Positions 45,093 to 54,550 of a stretch of 64,000 nucleotides of DNA are shown piece after piece. The position numbers and the translations under genes were made by a program. Numbering within the stretch: the stretch's first letter is position 1; every line of letters begins with the position of its first letter. The notes below the pieces were generated by a model. It saw nothing but the letters and a program-made list of their open reading frames with translations. It did not search any database and had not been told where the DNA came from. The DNA lies in the NCBI RefSeq assembly GCF_030818015.1, contig NZ_JAUSZX010000001.1, forward strand, positions 2,666,001-2,730,000, in the 5' to 3' direction. The stretch comes from Arthrobacter globiformis (GTDB taxonomy: Bacteria; Actinomycetota; Actinomycetes; Actinomycetales; Micrococcaceae).

Positions 45093-47233
45093 GCCGCCAC
45101 CGTAAATCAAGGGGCCCCGTCTCAGTCCGCGCGCACTGGCTGGTTCTCTGCGCGGTTCTGTTCGCCGTTGCCTTCGCGCTGACGGTGCAGGGATACCTGC
45201 ACCACCTGGCCGGGATCGGCAATGATGCCGCCCCCGCCGCTGGTTCCACGTCCGGCGTCCCCGCCTCCGTATCCAAGGGAGGCCCGGTCATCGACGCCCG
45301 GGGAGGAAGCATCCGCACCGTGGGTCCGCCAGAGCGCACGCTCGCGCTGACATTCGACGACGGCCCGGACGCCGCCTGGACCCCGCGGATCCTCGATGTC
45401 CTGAAAAAGCATCACGTTCATGCCACCTTCTTCGTGGTCGGCACCGCGGCCGTCGACCATCCCGACCTCGTCCGGCGCATCGTCGCGGACGGACACGAGA
45501 TCGGGGTTCACACCCTAACGCACGCAGATCTTGGGCGCTCGCCCGACTGGCGCCAGAAACTTGAGGTGCAGGGCGCCCAGCAGATCATCATGGGCCTCAC
45601 GGGGCAGGCGGCATCCTTGCTCCGGCCGCCGTTCAGCTCCGGGAACAACGAGGTCACCGACCCTGCCTGGGCCTCCATCCGCGCCGCAGCTGATGAGGGG
45701 TACCTGACAGTGCTGACCACGCAGGACAGCGAGGACTGGAAGCGGCCAGGGGTTGGGTCCATCGAGCGGAACCTCGCACCAACCGGAAATCGGGGCCAGG
45801 TGCTGCTGATGCACGACGGCGGCGGAGACCGCGGCCAGACCGTTGCGGCACTGGACTCGCTCCTTTCCCGTCTGGACCGGCAGGGCTACGACGTGACCAC
45901 GGTCGGGGACGCCATTGGAGTGTCCAGCACACGCCAGGCCACACCGGCCGAGCAGGCAAGCGGGGCCGCATTCATCTGGGGCATCAGGCTCAGCGAGTGG
46001 CTGGTGGTGGCAATTTCGTGGGCACTCGTGGCAAGCGGCTTCGTGACCGTCGTCCGGGCTGTCCTCGTCATGGGCGCCGCAGTGAGGCACTGCCGTGCGA
46101 CACGGCGCCAGCGGCTGGCTGGCAGTGCTGCCGGTGGAACGGCAATTACAGAGCCCGTGACAGTCATCGTCCCTGCGTATAACGAGTCGGCCGGGATCGA
46201 GGCCGCCGTGCGTTCCATCGCCGCTTCGACCCATCCGGTCGAGATCGTCGTCGTGGACGATGGGTCAACGGACGGTACCGCGGACCTTGTGGAGGCCCTC
46301 AACCTGCCGGGTGTGACGCTCATCCGGAAAGAAAATGGCGGAAAGCCATCCGCGCTCAACGAGGGCCTGTATGCCGCCAGCCACGACCTCGTTGTCATGG
46401 TCGACGGCGACACCGTCTTCGAGCCCGACACGGTCCGGGCGCTCATCCAGCCCTTCGCCGACCCGAGGGTGGGCGCGGTCTCAGGAAACACGAAGGTCGC
46501 CAACCGCGGCGGCATCCTTGGGGCATGGCAGCACATCGAATATGTCGTCGGCTTTAACCTGGACCGCCGCCTGTTCGACGTCGCCGAATGCATGCCTACC
46601 GTGCCGGGAGCCGTCGGCGGGTTCCGCCGCGACGCACTCGTCCGGGTGGGCGGGGTGAGCGACGAGACGCTGGCCGAAGACACCGACCTGACAATGTCGC
46701 TGTGCCGCGACGGCTGGCGCGTCGTGTACCAGGACGACGCCCGGGCGTGGACCGAGGCGCCGGCGACGCTTGGTGCCTTGTGGAAGCAGCGGTACCGCTG
46801 GTGCTATGGAACCCTTCAGGCCATGTGGAAGCACCGCGGCGCGGTGGTCCAGGGCGGACAGGCCGGCAAACTCGGTCGCCGGGGCCTCGGCTATCTACTC
46901 GTGCTCCAGGTCCTCCTTCCGCTGTTCGCACCGGTCGTTGATGTATTCGCCGTTTACGGTCTGTTCTTCCTTGACCCGATGCGCATCGCCGTCCTGTGGC
47001 TCGTGTTCCTCGTGGTGCAGTTGCTCATGGCCGCTTACGCATTCCGGCTTGACAGGGAACGTCTGGGCCCGCTTTGGACCCTCCCGCTTCAGCAGTTCGT
47101 GTACCGGCAGCTGATGTACCTGGTGGTCATCCAGTCCGTCGTCACAGCGCTTGCGGGTGTACACCTTCGCTGGCACCGCATGGAGCGGTACGGGAGCTTG
47201 CGCGTCCCGCCTGTGAGCCGGAAGCAGGCGTAG
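45089..47233 (+). CDS. fused polysaccharide deacetylase-glycosyltransferase
   Basis: 714 residues in two enzyme parts. N-terminal helix (about 16-34), then a NodB deacetylase domain (about 84-280): TFDDGP (88-93) and metal-site HTLTH (141-145), extracytoplasmic. A helix pair near 296-325 leads to a GT2 processive glycosyltransferase (about 345-600): [28 protein letters not shown] (DxD), EDTDLTMSL and QRYRW, cytoplasmic, followed by C-terminal helices. This is the chemistry of PNAG or chitin-type synthesis plus N-deacetylation in one polypeptide. GTG start at 45089. Confidence 0.92.
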   Translation: MSRHRKSRGPVSVRAHWLVLCAVLFAVAFALTVQGYLHHLAGIGNDAAPAAGSTSGVPASVSKGGPVIDARGGSIRTVGPPERTLALTFDDGPDAAWTPRILDVLKKHHVHATFFVVGTAAVDHPDLVRRIVADGHEIGVHTLTHADLGRSPDWRQKLEVQGAQQIIMGLTGQAASLLRPPFSSGNNEVTDPAWASIRAAADEGYLTVLTTQDSEDWKRPGVGSIERNLAPTGNRGQVLLMHDGGGDRGQTVAALDSLLSRLDRQGYDVTTVGDAIGVSSTRQATPAEQASGAAFIWGIRLSEWLVVAISWALVASGFVTVVRAVLVMGAAVRHCRATRRQRLAGSAAGGTAITEPVTVIVPAYNESAGIEAAVRSIAASTHPVEIVVVDDGSTDGTADLVEALNLPGVTLIRKENGGKPSALNEGLYAASHDLVVMVDGDTVFEPDTVRALIQPFADPRVGAVSGNTKVANRGGILGAWQHIEYVVGFNLDRRLFDVAECMPTVPGAVGGFRRDALVRVGGVSDETLAEDTDLTMSLCRDGWRVVYQDDARAWTEAPATLGALWKQRYRWCYGTLQAMWKHRGAVVQGGQAGKLGRRGLGYLLVLQVLLPLFAPVVDVFAVYGLFFLDPMRIAVLWLVFLVVQLLMAAYAFRLDRERLGPLWTLPLQQFVYRQLMYLVVIQSVVTALAGVHLRWHRMERYGSLRVPPVSRKQA

Positions 47234-47375
47234 GTGCTGCTGCAGGCCCGATGTCGTTATCATTCCGGCGCTGTTCGTTAGGGACCGTTTACGGTCCGTT
47301 CTGCCGGGAAGTTTTCCGACCCTTGACGGCTTGCCCGCGGCTTGGCATGGTGGAATTTGGATGGAGGAGGCCACC

Positions 47376-47642
47376 ATGCAAGAGAAAAGCTGGTCGGTGA
47401 ACATCGCAATCGACGAACATGAAGGCCAAACGAGGGCCACGGCGCGATTGCGCGCCGGGAACAGGCCCGAACTGGAAGGTATCGGAATGGCCAGGCTGAA
47501 CCCCGCCGACTCCGACGTCCCCGACATCGGGGATGAGCTGGCGACCGCCCGCGCTCTGGCGGATTTGGCCCATCAGCTAATTGAGGTCACCGCTGCCGAT
47601 ATAGAAAAAGTCACCAAAGCCCCTGCGCATCTGCGCGCCTAG
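47376..47642 (+). CDS. DUF1876 family protein
   Basis: 88 residues: [22 protein letters not shown] (shortened here) with alternating strand pattern and a C-terminal helix [19 protein letters not shown]1876 has a dsRBD-like fold and is common in Actinobacteria; function unknown. GGAGG lies close before the ATG at 47376. A hairpin follows at 47676-47703. Confidence 0.88.
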   Translation: MQEKSWSVNIAIDEHEGQTRATARLRAGNRPELEGIGMARLNPADSDVPDIGDELATARALADLAHQLIEVTAADIEKVTKAPAHLRA

Positions 47643-47675
47643 CCCTGCATGGGCAGCTCTGAGGGATCAGAGCAA

Positions 47676-47703
47676 CGCCCGGCTGGGAAATCCCGGCCGG
47701 GCG
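47676..47703. terminator. bidirectional hairpin between convergent genes
   Basis: CGCCCGGC (47676-47683) pairs with GCCGGGCG (47696-47703), with an inner GGG/CCC pair. It sits between the ends of the DUF1876 and TipA-like genes and can serve both. Confidence 0.65.
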
Positions 47704-47725
47704 TCGGAGTGGCTTGCTTGAGCTG

Positions 47726-48484
47726 CTACAGGTTCGCTTCAGCGTAGATGCGCAGCGCGTCACGGACGAAAGCGGCTCCGGACTCGCCGCCGTAGTTTGC
47801 GCTGAACCGCGGATCCGCGACATACATCTCACCCAGGCCCATGACATAGCCCTTCACGTCACCGTCCGGCGCTGCCGCGGGTGTTCCTGGGATGCCGCGA
47901 AGCCATTCCACCTGCCGCCGGGCAAGATCCTGGGCCTCGGCGCTGTCAGCTGCCATACCCGAGCCCGCCGCGGCGATCCAGTCGCTGCCGAGCTGCTGTG
48001 AGCGTTGCTTCCAGGCCGCCTTCTGGCCGGCGTCCATTCCGCGCCACCAGGCGTCGCTGCTGGCGTAGGCATCCTTGCCCCAGCGCTCCTCCACCTCATC
48101 CTTGTAGCGGGCGTGGTCAAAGCCGTCGAACATGTTTTCTGCCATAAGTTCTCCACCTCCTTTCACCGCGTCAATCGTGCGCTGGACCGACGAAATTTGC
48201 CGGTTCAGCCTGTCCTGCTCCTGCCGGAGCCACTGCAGGTGGCCACTCAGGGCTGTGGCGGCGTCCGACTCCTTGCCCAGCACCTCGGCGATCACCGGCA
48301 GGCCCAGGCCCAGTTCACGCAGCAGCAGAATCCGCTGAAGCTGGATCAGTGCTTCCTGGTCGTAGTGCCGATAGCCGTTGCGGGCAATCCGGCTGGGCCT
48401 CAGCAGGCCGATGTCGTCATAGTGGCGCAGGGTCCGGCTGGTGGTCCCGGCGATCCTGGCGATCTGCTGGATCGACCAGTCCAT
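47726..48484 (-). CDS. TipA-like MerR-family regulator
   Basis: 252 residues. MerR DNA-binding part: MDWSIQQIARIAGTTSRTLR, HYDDIGLLRPSRI, RHYDQEALIQLQRI; coiled linker; TipAS effector domain from about residue 120 (RYKDEVEERWGKDAYASSDAWW cut to pattern; ADPRFSANYGG at the end). TipA activates genes when it binds thiopeptide antibiotics. The ribosome site (AAGGAGGAG) is strong. It is divergent from ribA. Confidence 0.92.
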   Translation of the reverse strand: MDWSIQQIARIAGTTSRTLRHYDDIGLLRPSRIARNGYRHYDQEALIQLQRILLLRELGLGLPVIAEVLGKESDAATALSGHLQWLRQEQDRLNRQISSVQRTIDAVKGGGELMAENMFDGFDHARYKDEVEERWGKDAYASSDAWWRGMDAGQKAAWKQRSQQLGSDWIAAAGSGMAADSAEAQDLARRQVEWLRGIPGTPAAAPDGDVKGYVMGLGEMYVADPRFSANYGGESGAAFVRDALRIYAEANL

Positions 48485-48639
48485 GCGCTCCTCCTTCCGC
48501 TATTGATCCGATGTTCCGACTCTAAAGGTTGACGTTGCGGCAAGGTCAAGGACCGGCCATCGAGACGCCTGGACTCGTACTTTGCCTCAAGGGAGAGATT
48601 CCGGGATGGCGACGGTCCGGTCATAGGACGACTAATTAC

Positions 48640-48651
48640 TTGAAGCTTTAA
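48640..48651. promoter_or_regulatory. MarR-type operator candidate
   Basis: TTGAAGCTTTAA (one off the palindrome TTGAAGCTTCAA), 65 nt before the ribA-fusion start. A mirrored pair TACTTGAA (48637-48644) and TTCAAGTA (48680-48687) extends it. Such sites are typical for MarR-family control of aromatic-degradation genes. No MarR gene is in the window. Confidence 0.45.
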
Positions 48652-48715
48652 CTAAATGGGACTACGCTTAACTTCAAGGTTCAAGTACTCCGCAATGGAA
48701 CGTCGAGGACCGCAG

Positions 48716-49843
48716 ATGACCGCATGTGTTGAAACCGCCCCGCAGACTTCGCCCCTGCCCGCCGCCACCGGGCGCGGCCGGGTTGCCGAGCCCCACCAGG
48801 TTACTGTGCGCAGTCAGGTGACCGTGCCGCTGCGCTTTCCGGACGGATTCAGCACCACGGCCGAGGTGCTCACGTTCCGCGGCCTCGCGGACGGCAAGGA
48901 GCACCTGCTGCTCGCCCTGGGGCAGTGGGAGCAGCAGCTCCTCGCACATGACGTGCCGCTGGTCCGGCTGCACAGCGAATGCATGACCGGCGACGTGTTC
49001 GGCAGCCAGCGCTGCGACTGCGGTCCGCAGCTGCGCGAGGCTGTCGAAGAGATCGCCTCAGCCGGCGGATTCCTGCTTTACCTCCGACAGGAGGGACGCG
49101 GCATCGGCCTGTATTCTAAGCTCGACGCCTACGCCCTGCAGGACACAGGCCTCGATACCTACGACGCCAACCTGGCACTGGGCCACGGCGAGGACGAACG
49201 CGACTACACTGCCGCCGCCCAGATGCTGGACGCCCTCGGCGCCACGAGCGTCCGACTGCTCAGCAACAACCCGGACAAAGCCGCGCAACTGTCGGCCCTG
49301 GGCATCAGCGTCACCGAACAGGTTCCTACCGGCGTGTACCTCTCGCCGGCCAACCACGGCTACATGGCGGCGAAGCGGGACCGCACCGCACATACGCTGG
49401 AACTTTCGAGTGCCGACGTCGGGCCCGTACCGCCGGTGCCTGCAGGCACCGTTCCCAGCCACGACGAGATGCTCCGCCGTGTTGACGACCTGGTTCCCCG
49501 GCTGCGGGAACGGGCCGAGGAAACGGAGCAGCTGCGCCGCCCCCCGGACTCCACCATGACAGAACTGAAGGACGCCGGCGTCTTCAGAATCCTCGCTCCG
49601 AAGAGTGTGGGCGGCTACGGCATGGGCGTGGAAACCTATGCCGAGGTCACCCGGCGGCTTGCCCGCGGCTGCGCATCCACGGCATGGACAGCCGGGCACC
49701 TGATCGAGCACGTCTGGATGCTGGCCCGCTGGCCCAGGCGCGGTACTCGAAAGCCTACGGACTCGTGGCCACCGCGCGCCTGCACTGGCAGGAGGCGGTC
49801 AAGGCGGCCGCTGAGTCCCATCGGCGCCGGCCATCAACACTGA
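48716..49843 (+). CDS. ribA: GTP cyclohydrolase II fused to a broken monooxygenase N terminus
   Basis: 375 residues. The first 225 are a complete GTP cyclohydrolase II (first step of riboflavin synthesis): zinc Cys at about 89, 100 and 102 (SECMTGDVFGSQRCDC), GRGIGLYSKLDAYALQD, and SNNPDKAAQL. From about residue 247 the frame continues without a stop into the N terminus of an acyl-CoA-dehydrogenase-fold flavin monooxygenase (SHDEMLRRVDDLVP, LAPKSVGGYGMGVETYAEV) and then into nonsense from about 49735 to 49843. ATG 48716 follows GAGGA. GTP cyclohydrolase activity is probably intact; the rest is not. Riboflavin genes are otherwise absent here. Confidence 0.8.
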   Translation: MTACVETAPQTSPLPAATGRGRVAEPHQVTVRSQVTVPLRFPDGFSTTAEVLTFRGLADGKEHLLLALGQWEQQLLAHDVPLVRLHSECMTGDVFGSQRCDCGPQLREAVEEIASAGGFLLYLRQEGRGIGLYSKLDAYALQDTGLDTYDANLALGHGEDERDYTAAAQMLDALGATSVRLLSNNPDKAAQLSALGISVTEQVPTGVYLSPANHGYMAAKRDRTAHTLELSSADVGPVPPVPAGTVPSHDEMLRRVDDLVPRLRERAEETEQLRRPPDSTMTELKDAGVFRILAPKSVGGYGMGVETYAEVTRRLARGCASTAWTAGHLIEHVWMLARWPRRGTRKPTDSWPPRACTGRRRSRRPLSPIGAGHQH

Positions 49844-50085
49844 CGGAAGAGGAACGCGCCGGCCACCGGCTCTCGCTCGTCCTTAGCGGTGAGGCAGCCG
49901 AAGAAGCCGTCCGGCTCATCGTCGCGGGCTCCGGCGGGAGTGCCCACCGGCTATCGCATCCCCTGCAGCGGATCCAGCGCGACGTGAATGTCCTGCTCAA
50001 CCACCCGACCCTGAGCCTGGATCCGATCCTTGAGCAGGCAGGCCGGGGCCTGCTGGGCCTTGGCTTCACGGTTTCGTCCTTCTAG
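49454..50085 (+). pseudogene. HsaA/HpaB-type flavin monooxygenase, large internal deletion
   Basis: N-terminal part is fused to ribA (SHDEMLRRVDDLVPRLRERA, GCASTAWTAGHLIEHVWML). At about 49735 the frame changes and the text jumps to the C terminus (ARYSKAYGLVATARLHWQEA, then HRLSHPLQRIQRDVNVLLNH to 50085). About 150 residues of the middle, including the flavin site, are missing. A FMNH2-dependent hydroxylase for aromatics or steroids is the likely origin; it would use flavin made by the fused cyclohydrolase. Confidence 0.8.
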
Positions 50086-50107
50086 CCCCCGCCGTTTTCG
50101 GCTCCGG

Positions 50108-51298
50108 TCAGCCTGGACCGTTCGCTACGCTGGCGCTCCGGGGTGCCTGGAAGGACAGGAGCCGGATCCAGTCCGGTTCATGGTCCCGCAGCTGGATCCC
50201 GGGCAGTGCCGCCGCGGCTTCCTGGACAATGACGCCGGCCTCCAGTTCGGCGAGCTTGGCCCCGAGGCAGCGGTGGATGCCCGAACCAAAGATGAGTCCC
50301 GTCGAGTATCCGCCGCCGGCCTGTGCCTGCGGGGACGGGCTTCCCGGTCCGGCCGCTGCCGTTATCTGGTTGCCGGACAGCTCAAGGAGTATCTCTGTCC
50401 CGGCCGGGATCCGGTCGCCGCCGAGGTCCGTGCTGTGGGCTGCCACGCGGCGCCAGGTGGGGACGGACGATTCGGTGGCGAGCACATGCCGGACAACGGA
50501 CCGGGCGGCAGCTTCCGAGGCCGCTTCCGTCCAGCCGACCGGCGCGGCACCCTCCAGCAGCCGGAACAGCGTGGTGCTGATCAGCTGGGTGGTGGTTTCC
50601 TGGCCGGCGATCAGCAGGAAGTAGCCGAGCGAGCACATCTCAGTCCTCGAAAGGCCATGTTCGGCCAGCGACTTGAACAGGTTGCGTCCCGGGGCCGCCA
50701 CGGATTCGGCCACGAGCCGGCGCAGCCAGACATAGAACTCGGCGGCGCTGCGGGCAAGCTCGAGCTGCCGGTCCCCGTCCGGCCAGCCCCAGAACAGCTC
50801 CATGGAGTCAAGGCCCCAGCGCTTGAGGTCGGGAAGATCCCGGACGGGCAGTCCCAGGAGTTCGAACATGATGACTGCCGGAGGAAATGCCGCCACCGTC
50901 TGCACGAGGTCCGCGTGGCCGGATCGGGCGAGCTGGCCGGCGGTTTTCGCTGCAGCTTCCCTGGCCAGTTCCCGGATGCGCGGCTCCATGGCGGCGACGG
51001 TGGCAGGGGTGAAAAACCCCGCCACCACCTTGCGGATGCCGCCGTGCGTGCCGGTGCCATTGCTGGCCAGCACCGGAGGCAGTGCAAAGCCCACGCGCTG
51101 CAGCACGCGCAGGGCCGGTCCCTCCAGCGGGGTCACCGCCACCAGGGCATTCGCCGGACTGAAATCGGCGGGCCGGTGCAGGACCTCCCGGACCGATTCC
51201 GGGTCCCGGACCACAAGATACGGACACCCGGAGCCGCCCGGGGCTTTCCCCCGAGCCACCTTCGCCGCGGACCCGGTAGTGAGAGCCGCCGGCATCAT
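50108..51298 (-). CDS. cytochrome P450 of the biotin operon, ExxR missing
   Basis: 396 residues. Haem-binding FGSGIHRCLGAKLAELE with Cys344, I-helix AGQETTT (231-237). In the K helix, where nearly all P450s have Glu-x-x-Arg, this protein has His-Val-Leu-Ala (271-274, before TESSVPTWRR). Its ATG overlaps the bioD stop by 4 nt, the last gene of bioB-bsaP-bioA-bioF-bioD-P450. BioI of Bacillus, a P450, cleaves long acyl chains to pimeloyl units for biotin; this gene's position suggests the same job (inference). Loss of ExxR could reduce folding or haem binding. Confidence 0.85.
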   Translation of the reverse strand: MMPAALTTGSAAKVARGKAPGGSGCPYLVVRDPESVREVLHRPADFSPANALVAVTPLEGPALRVLQRVGFALPPVLASNGTGTHGGIRKVVAGFFTPATVAAMEPRIRELAREAAAKTAGQLARSGHADLVQTVAAFPPAVIMFELLGLPVRDLPDLKRWGLDSMELFWGWPDGDRQLELARSAAEFYVWLRRLVAESVAAPGRNLFKSLAEHGLSRTEMCSLGYFLLIAGQETTTQLISTTLFRLLEGAAPVGWTEAASEAAARSVVRHVLATESSVPTWRRVAAHSTDLGGDRIPAGTEILLELSGNQITAAAGPGSPSPQAQAGGGYSTGLIFGSGIHRCLGAKLAELEAGVIVQEAAAALPGIQLRDHEPDWIRLLSFQAPRSASVANGPG

Positions 51299-51969
51299 GC
51301 GGGCACCCCGTTCAGCCAGGCGGCTGCGCCGGCACGGAAGTCAGCCGGGGACAGTTCGGAGGCCTGGCCCGGAAGGGCGCCCAGGAGCGGCACCCGCAGC
51401 GTTCCGAGAACCTGCCGGTTGCTGTTGTGGACGGCGTGGGGGCTGGCTGGCCAGCTTCCGATCACCACGCCGAGGACATCAAGCCCGCGCGCGGAAAGCG
51501 CCTCGAGGGTCAGGGCGGTGTGGTTCAGCGTGCCAAGCCCCGGACGGACGACGACCACAAATGCCGCCGCCAGCAGGGATCCGAGGTCCGCCATGGTGCC
51601 GCCGTCGGAATCCAGCTCCACGAGGAGGCCGCCGGCGCCCTCCACCAGGACGTGGTCGTGGGCGTCGGCGAGTTCGCGGATCCGCTCTGCGTGCGCAGCC
51701 AACGAGGGCAGCGGCGTCCCATCGAGGGCCGCAGCCGCGACGGGCGCCATGGGTTCCTGCAGGACGACCCCGGCCTCAGCGCTCACGCCGGCGAGCCGGA
51801 CGATTTCGGCCGCATCGGAATCACCGTCGGCGGCACCCGACTGGCACGGCTTGTACACCGCCACGCTGCGTCCCGTTCCGTGCAGGACAGCGGCGAGGGC
51901 CGCCGTCGTGATGGTTTTGCCGACGCCGGTGTCCGTTCCGGTGACCAGAACGACGGGGGACAGGTTCAT
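51295..51969 (-). CDS. bioD: dethiobiotin synthase
   Basis: 224 residues. P-loop VTGTDTGVGKTITTAAL at the N terminus, Lys in VYKPCQSG, and VEGAGGLLVEL for Mg/ATP binding. Closes the ureido ring of dethiobiotin from DAPA, CO2 and ATP. Overlaps bioF and the P450 gene by 4 nt each. Confidence 0.96.
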   Translation of the reverse strand: MNLSPVVLVTGTDTGVGKTITTAALAAVLHGTGRSVAVYKPCQSGAADGDSDAAEIVRLAGVSAEAGVVLQEPMAPVAAAALDGTPLPSLAAHAERIRELADAHDHVLVEGAGGLLVELDSDGGTMADLGSLLAAAFVVVVRPGLGTLNHTALTLEALSARGLDVLGVVIGSWPASPHAVHNSNRQVLGTLRVPLLGALPGQASELSPADFRAGAAAWLNGVPA

Positions 51970-53135
51970 GGAAGTTCCTCCAAAATGCCGCGCAGCACCG
52001 CGCAGCCTGTTTCGATTTCTTCGGGCGTGAGCGTGGCGCGAGCGGTGAGCCGCAACCGCGGGATCCCGTCCGGAACGGACGGTGGGCGGAAACAGCCGAT
52101 CCGGACGCCGGCGCTGCGGGCGGACTCGGCGGCCGCCAGGGCTGACTCCGCGGACGGCATGGGGATGGACTGGACGGCTCCCGCTGTCCGGTCAGGGACC
52201 GCGCCGCGGTTGGCAAGGGCCGGGGCAAGCCCGGCGGCAAGCGCGGCCGCGTTGCTGTGGACGGATGCCGCCCGCCACGGTTCCTCCCTGATGATCCGCA
52301 CCGCGGCGAGGGCACCTGCGGCGGACGCCGGCGCCAGACCGGTGTCGAAGATGAAGCTGCGGGCACGGTTCAGGACGTGTTCCCGCAAGAGGACGGATCC
52401 CAGGACGGCTCCGCCCTGGCTGCCCAGGGCCTTCGACAGCGTGGCGGTCACGATCACGTTCGGATGGCCGGCAAGGACGGTCCCCGCCACCGAGCCACAG
52501 CCTTGAAAGCTTCCGCTGCCGGTGACGCCGAGGCTGTGGGCCTCGTCGATGAGCAGCACGGCGTCGTGCTGCTCGGCCAGGGCCAGCAGGTCCGGGAGCG
52601 GCGCCTCGTCTCCAAGGACGCTGTAGACGGATTCGACGGCGATCATCGCCCGCGGTTCCGTCCGGCCGCCAAGCAGCCGGCCGGCTTCCCCGACGCTGTT
52701 GTGGGCGAACGATTCGGTGCGGGACCGGCTGAGCCGGAAGCCGTCGATCATCGAGGCGTGGCAGTGCTCGTCCGCGATGATCAGGGTCCCCGGACCGCCC
52801 AGCGCCGTGATCACCCCGATGTTGGCCAGGTAGCCGGAGGAGAAGACCAGCGCCGATTCCATCCCGACCAGCATGGCCAGCTCCTGCTCGAGGTCCAGAT
52901 GCAGCTGCGTGGTACCGGCCACCAGCCGCGAGGACGTGGCGCCTGCGCCCCAGCGCGATACGGCTTCCGCCGCTGCCCCGGTAACCCGCGGCTCCGTTGC
53001 GAGGCCCAGATAGTCGTTGCTGGCCAGGTCGATGAACTGTTCGTGCGCGGCGCGGGGGAGGGGGCGGCGCACCTGGCCCCGGCGTTCCCGGACCGCTGCC
53101 TGCCGTTCGAGCCACTGGGTCATCGAGGCGCTCAT
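51966..53135 (-). CDS. bioF: 8-amino-7-oxononanoate synthase
   Basis: 389 residues, alpha-oxoamine synthase family, PLP enzyme joining pimeloyl-CoA or -ACP with alanine. Substrate segment LASNDYLGLA, Asp-His in LLIDEAHSLGV, Schiff-base Lys in VTATLSKALGSQGG. ATG overlaps the bioA stop by 4 nt. Confidence 0.96.
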   Translation of the reverse strand: MSASMTQWLERQAAVRERRGQVRRPLPRAAHEQFIDLASNDYLGLATEPRVTGAAAEAVSRWGAGATSSRLVAGTTQLHLDLEQELAMLVGMESALVFSSGYLANIGVITALGGPGTLIIADEHCHASMIDGFRLSRSRTESFAHNSVGEAGRLLGGRTEPRAMIAVESVYSVLGDEAPLPDLLALAEQHDAVLLIDEAHSLGVTGSGSFQGCGSVAGTVLAGHPNVIVTATLSKALGSQGGAVLGSVLLREHVLNRARSFIFDTGLAPASAAGALAAVRIIREEPWRAASVHSNAAALAAGLAPALANRGAVPDRTAGAVQSIPMPSAESALAAAESARSAGVRIGCFRPPSVPDGIPRLRLTARATLTPEEIETGCAVLRGILEELP

Positions 53136-54550
53136 GACGCACGTCCGGCGCTGACTCGGACCCGTTGGACGTGGGGTTCAGGAACGTCGGCTTCGTGAAC
53201 CCCAGCTTCATGGACCCCAGCCTCATGGACCTCGGTGACGGCCGCTGCCATCCCCGCCGTGATCCTGGCGATGTCCGCCGCGGTGCTGATGTACGGCGGC
53301 ATGGTGTAGACAAGGTTCCGGAACGGGCGGACCCAGACGCCGTGGCGGATGGCTGCGGCGGTGACGGCGGGAACGTCGACGGCGCCATGCAGCTCGATGA
53401 CCCCGACGGCGCCGATGGTGCGGACCTCCCGGACGGCACCAAGTTCAAGGGCAGGCGCCAGCCCGGCCGCCAGGCCGGTGCCGATTCGGGCGACGTCGGC
53501 CCGCCAGCTCCCGGACTCAATGATCCCGAGGCTGGCGTTGGCCACGGAACAGGCCAGCGGGTTGCCCATGAAGGTGGGGCCGTGCAGCAGGGCACCTGCC
53601 TGGCCGGCGGAAACAGTCGCGGCCACCTCGGCGGAGCAGAGCATCGCAGCAAGGGTCAGGTACCCGCCGGTCAGTGCCTTGCCCACGCACATGATGTCTG
53701 GCACGACACCGGCATGATCGGCCGCGAACAGCTCGCCGGTGCGGCCAAAGCCAGTGGCGATCTCGTCGAAGATGAGCAGCAGTCCGTTCCGGTCCGCCAC
53801 CTCCCGGAGCGCCGTCAGGCATTCGGCCGGATACGCGTGCATGCCGCCGGCACCCTGAAGCACCGGCTCGACGATGACCGCCGCCAGTTCCGCAGAGTGC
53901 AGGGCCGCGAGCCCGGCAACTTCGGATGCCCAGGCCTGGACGGTTTCCGGGGTTGCCGATCCCGCCGCCGGAGGACGGGGCGCAAACAGGTTGCCGGCGA
54001 GCAGTCCGGGGAAGGCCGAATGCATGCCGTCCACGGGATCGCAGACCCCCATGGCCGCGAACGTGTCGCCGTGGTAGCCGCCACGGACGCTGAGGAACCG
54101 TTGCCGCTGCGGATGGCCGGCCGCTGTCTGGAACTGCACCGCCAGCTTCAGCGCAACCTCCACGGCAACGGAGCCCGAGTCCGCGAGGAACACCCGCTCC
54201 AGCCCCGGCCGGCCCGGGGCAGCCGGAGCCATGTCCACCAGCCGCTCGGCCAGTTCCACCGCCGGGGCATGGGTAAGCCCGCCGAACATCACGTGACTGA
54301 ACTTTCCCAGCTGCGCGTTGGCAGCGGCATCCAGTGCCGGGTGGCGGTAGCCGTGGATCACCGACCACCACGAGGACATCGCGTCGATCACCTCGTGGCG
54401 TGTGCCGTCTTCGCCGCGGAGCCGCAGACGCACGCCGTCGGCTGCCTCCACCTCCCACAGCGGAAGGTCCGGGGAAGCGGATGCGTACGGGTGCCACAAC
54501 CGGGCGCGGTCACGCTGGATCAGGCCGGTCTGCTGCCATTTCTGCGTCAC
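53132..54550 (-). CDS. bioA: adenosylmethionine-8-amino-7-oxononanoate aminotransferase
   Basis: 472 residues, class III PLP aminotransferase using SAM as amino donor. [45 protein letters not shown] and Lys in [13 protein letters not shown] are BioA hallmarks. GTG at 54550 overlaps the bsaP stop by 4 nt; the longer frame upstream is not coding. The last residues are an odd tandem repeat, three copies of His-Glu-Ala-(Gly/Asp)-Val (15-bp units near 53180-53235). Confidence 0.95.
   Translation of the reverse strand: MTQKWQQTGLIQRDRARLWHPYASASPDLPLWEVEAADGVRLRLRGEDGTRHEVIDAMSSWWSVIHGYRHPALDAAANAQLGKFSHVMFGGLTHAPAVELAERLVDMAPAAPGRPGLERVFLADSGSVAVEVALKLAVQFQTAAGHPQRQRFLSVRGGYHGDTFAAMGVCDPVDGMHSAFPGLLAGNLFAPRPPAAGSATPETVQAWASEVAGLAALHSAELAAVIVEPVLQGAGGMHAYPAECLTALREVADRNGLLLIFDEIATGFGRTGELFAADHAGVVPDIMCVGKALTGGYLTLAAMLCSAEVAATVSAGQAGALLHGPTFMGNPLACSVANASLGIIESGSWRADVARIGTGLAAGLAPALELGAVREVRTIGAVGVIELHGAVDVPAVTAAAIRHGVWVRPFRNLVYTMPPYISTAADIARITAGMAAAVTEVHEAGVHEAGVHEADVPEPHVQRVRVSAGRAS

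Noticed and set aside
43806..45110. Minus-strand frame of 434 codons opposite a reductase gene and the Pro/Ala-rich gene
   Set aside because: Product is Arg/Gly-rich without domains; the plus-strand genes have ribosome sites and known folds.
50030..52030. Plus-strand frame of 666 codons opposite the P450 and bioD
   Set aside because: Antisense shadow; the minus strand encodes recognisable enzymes with 4-nt junctions.
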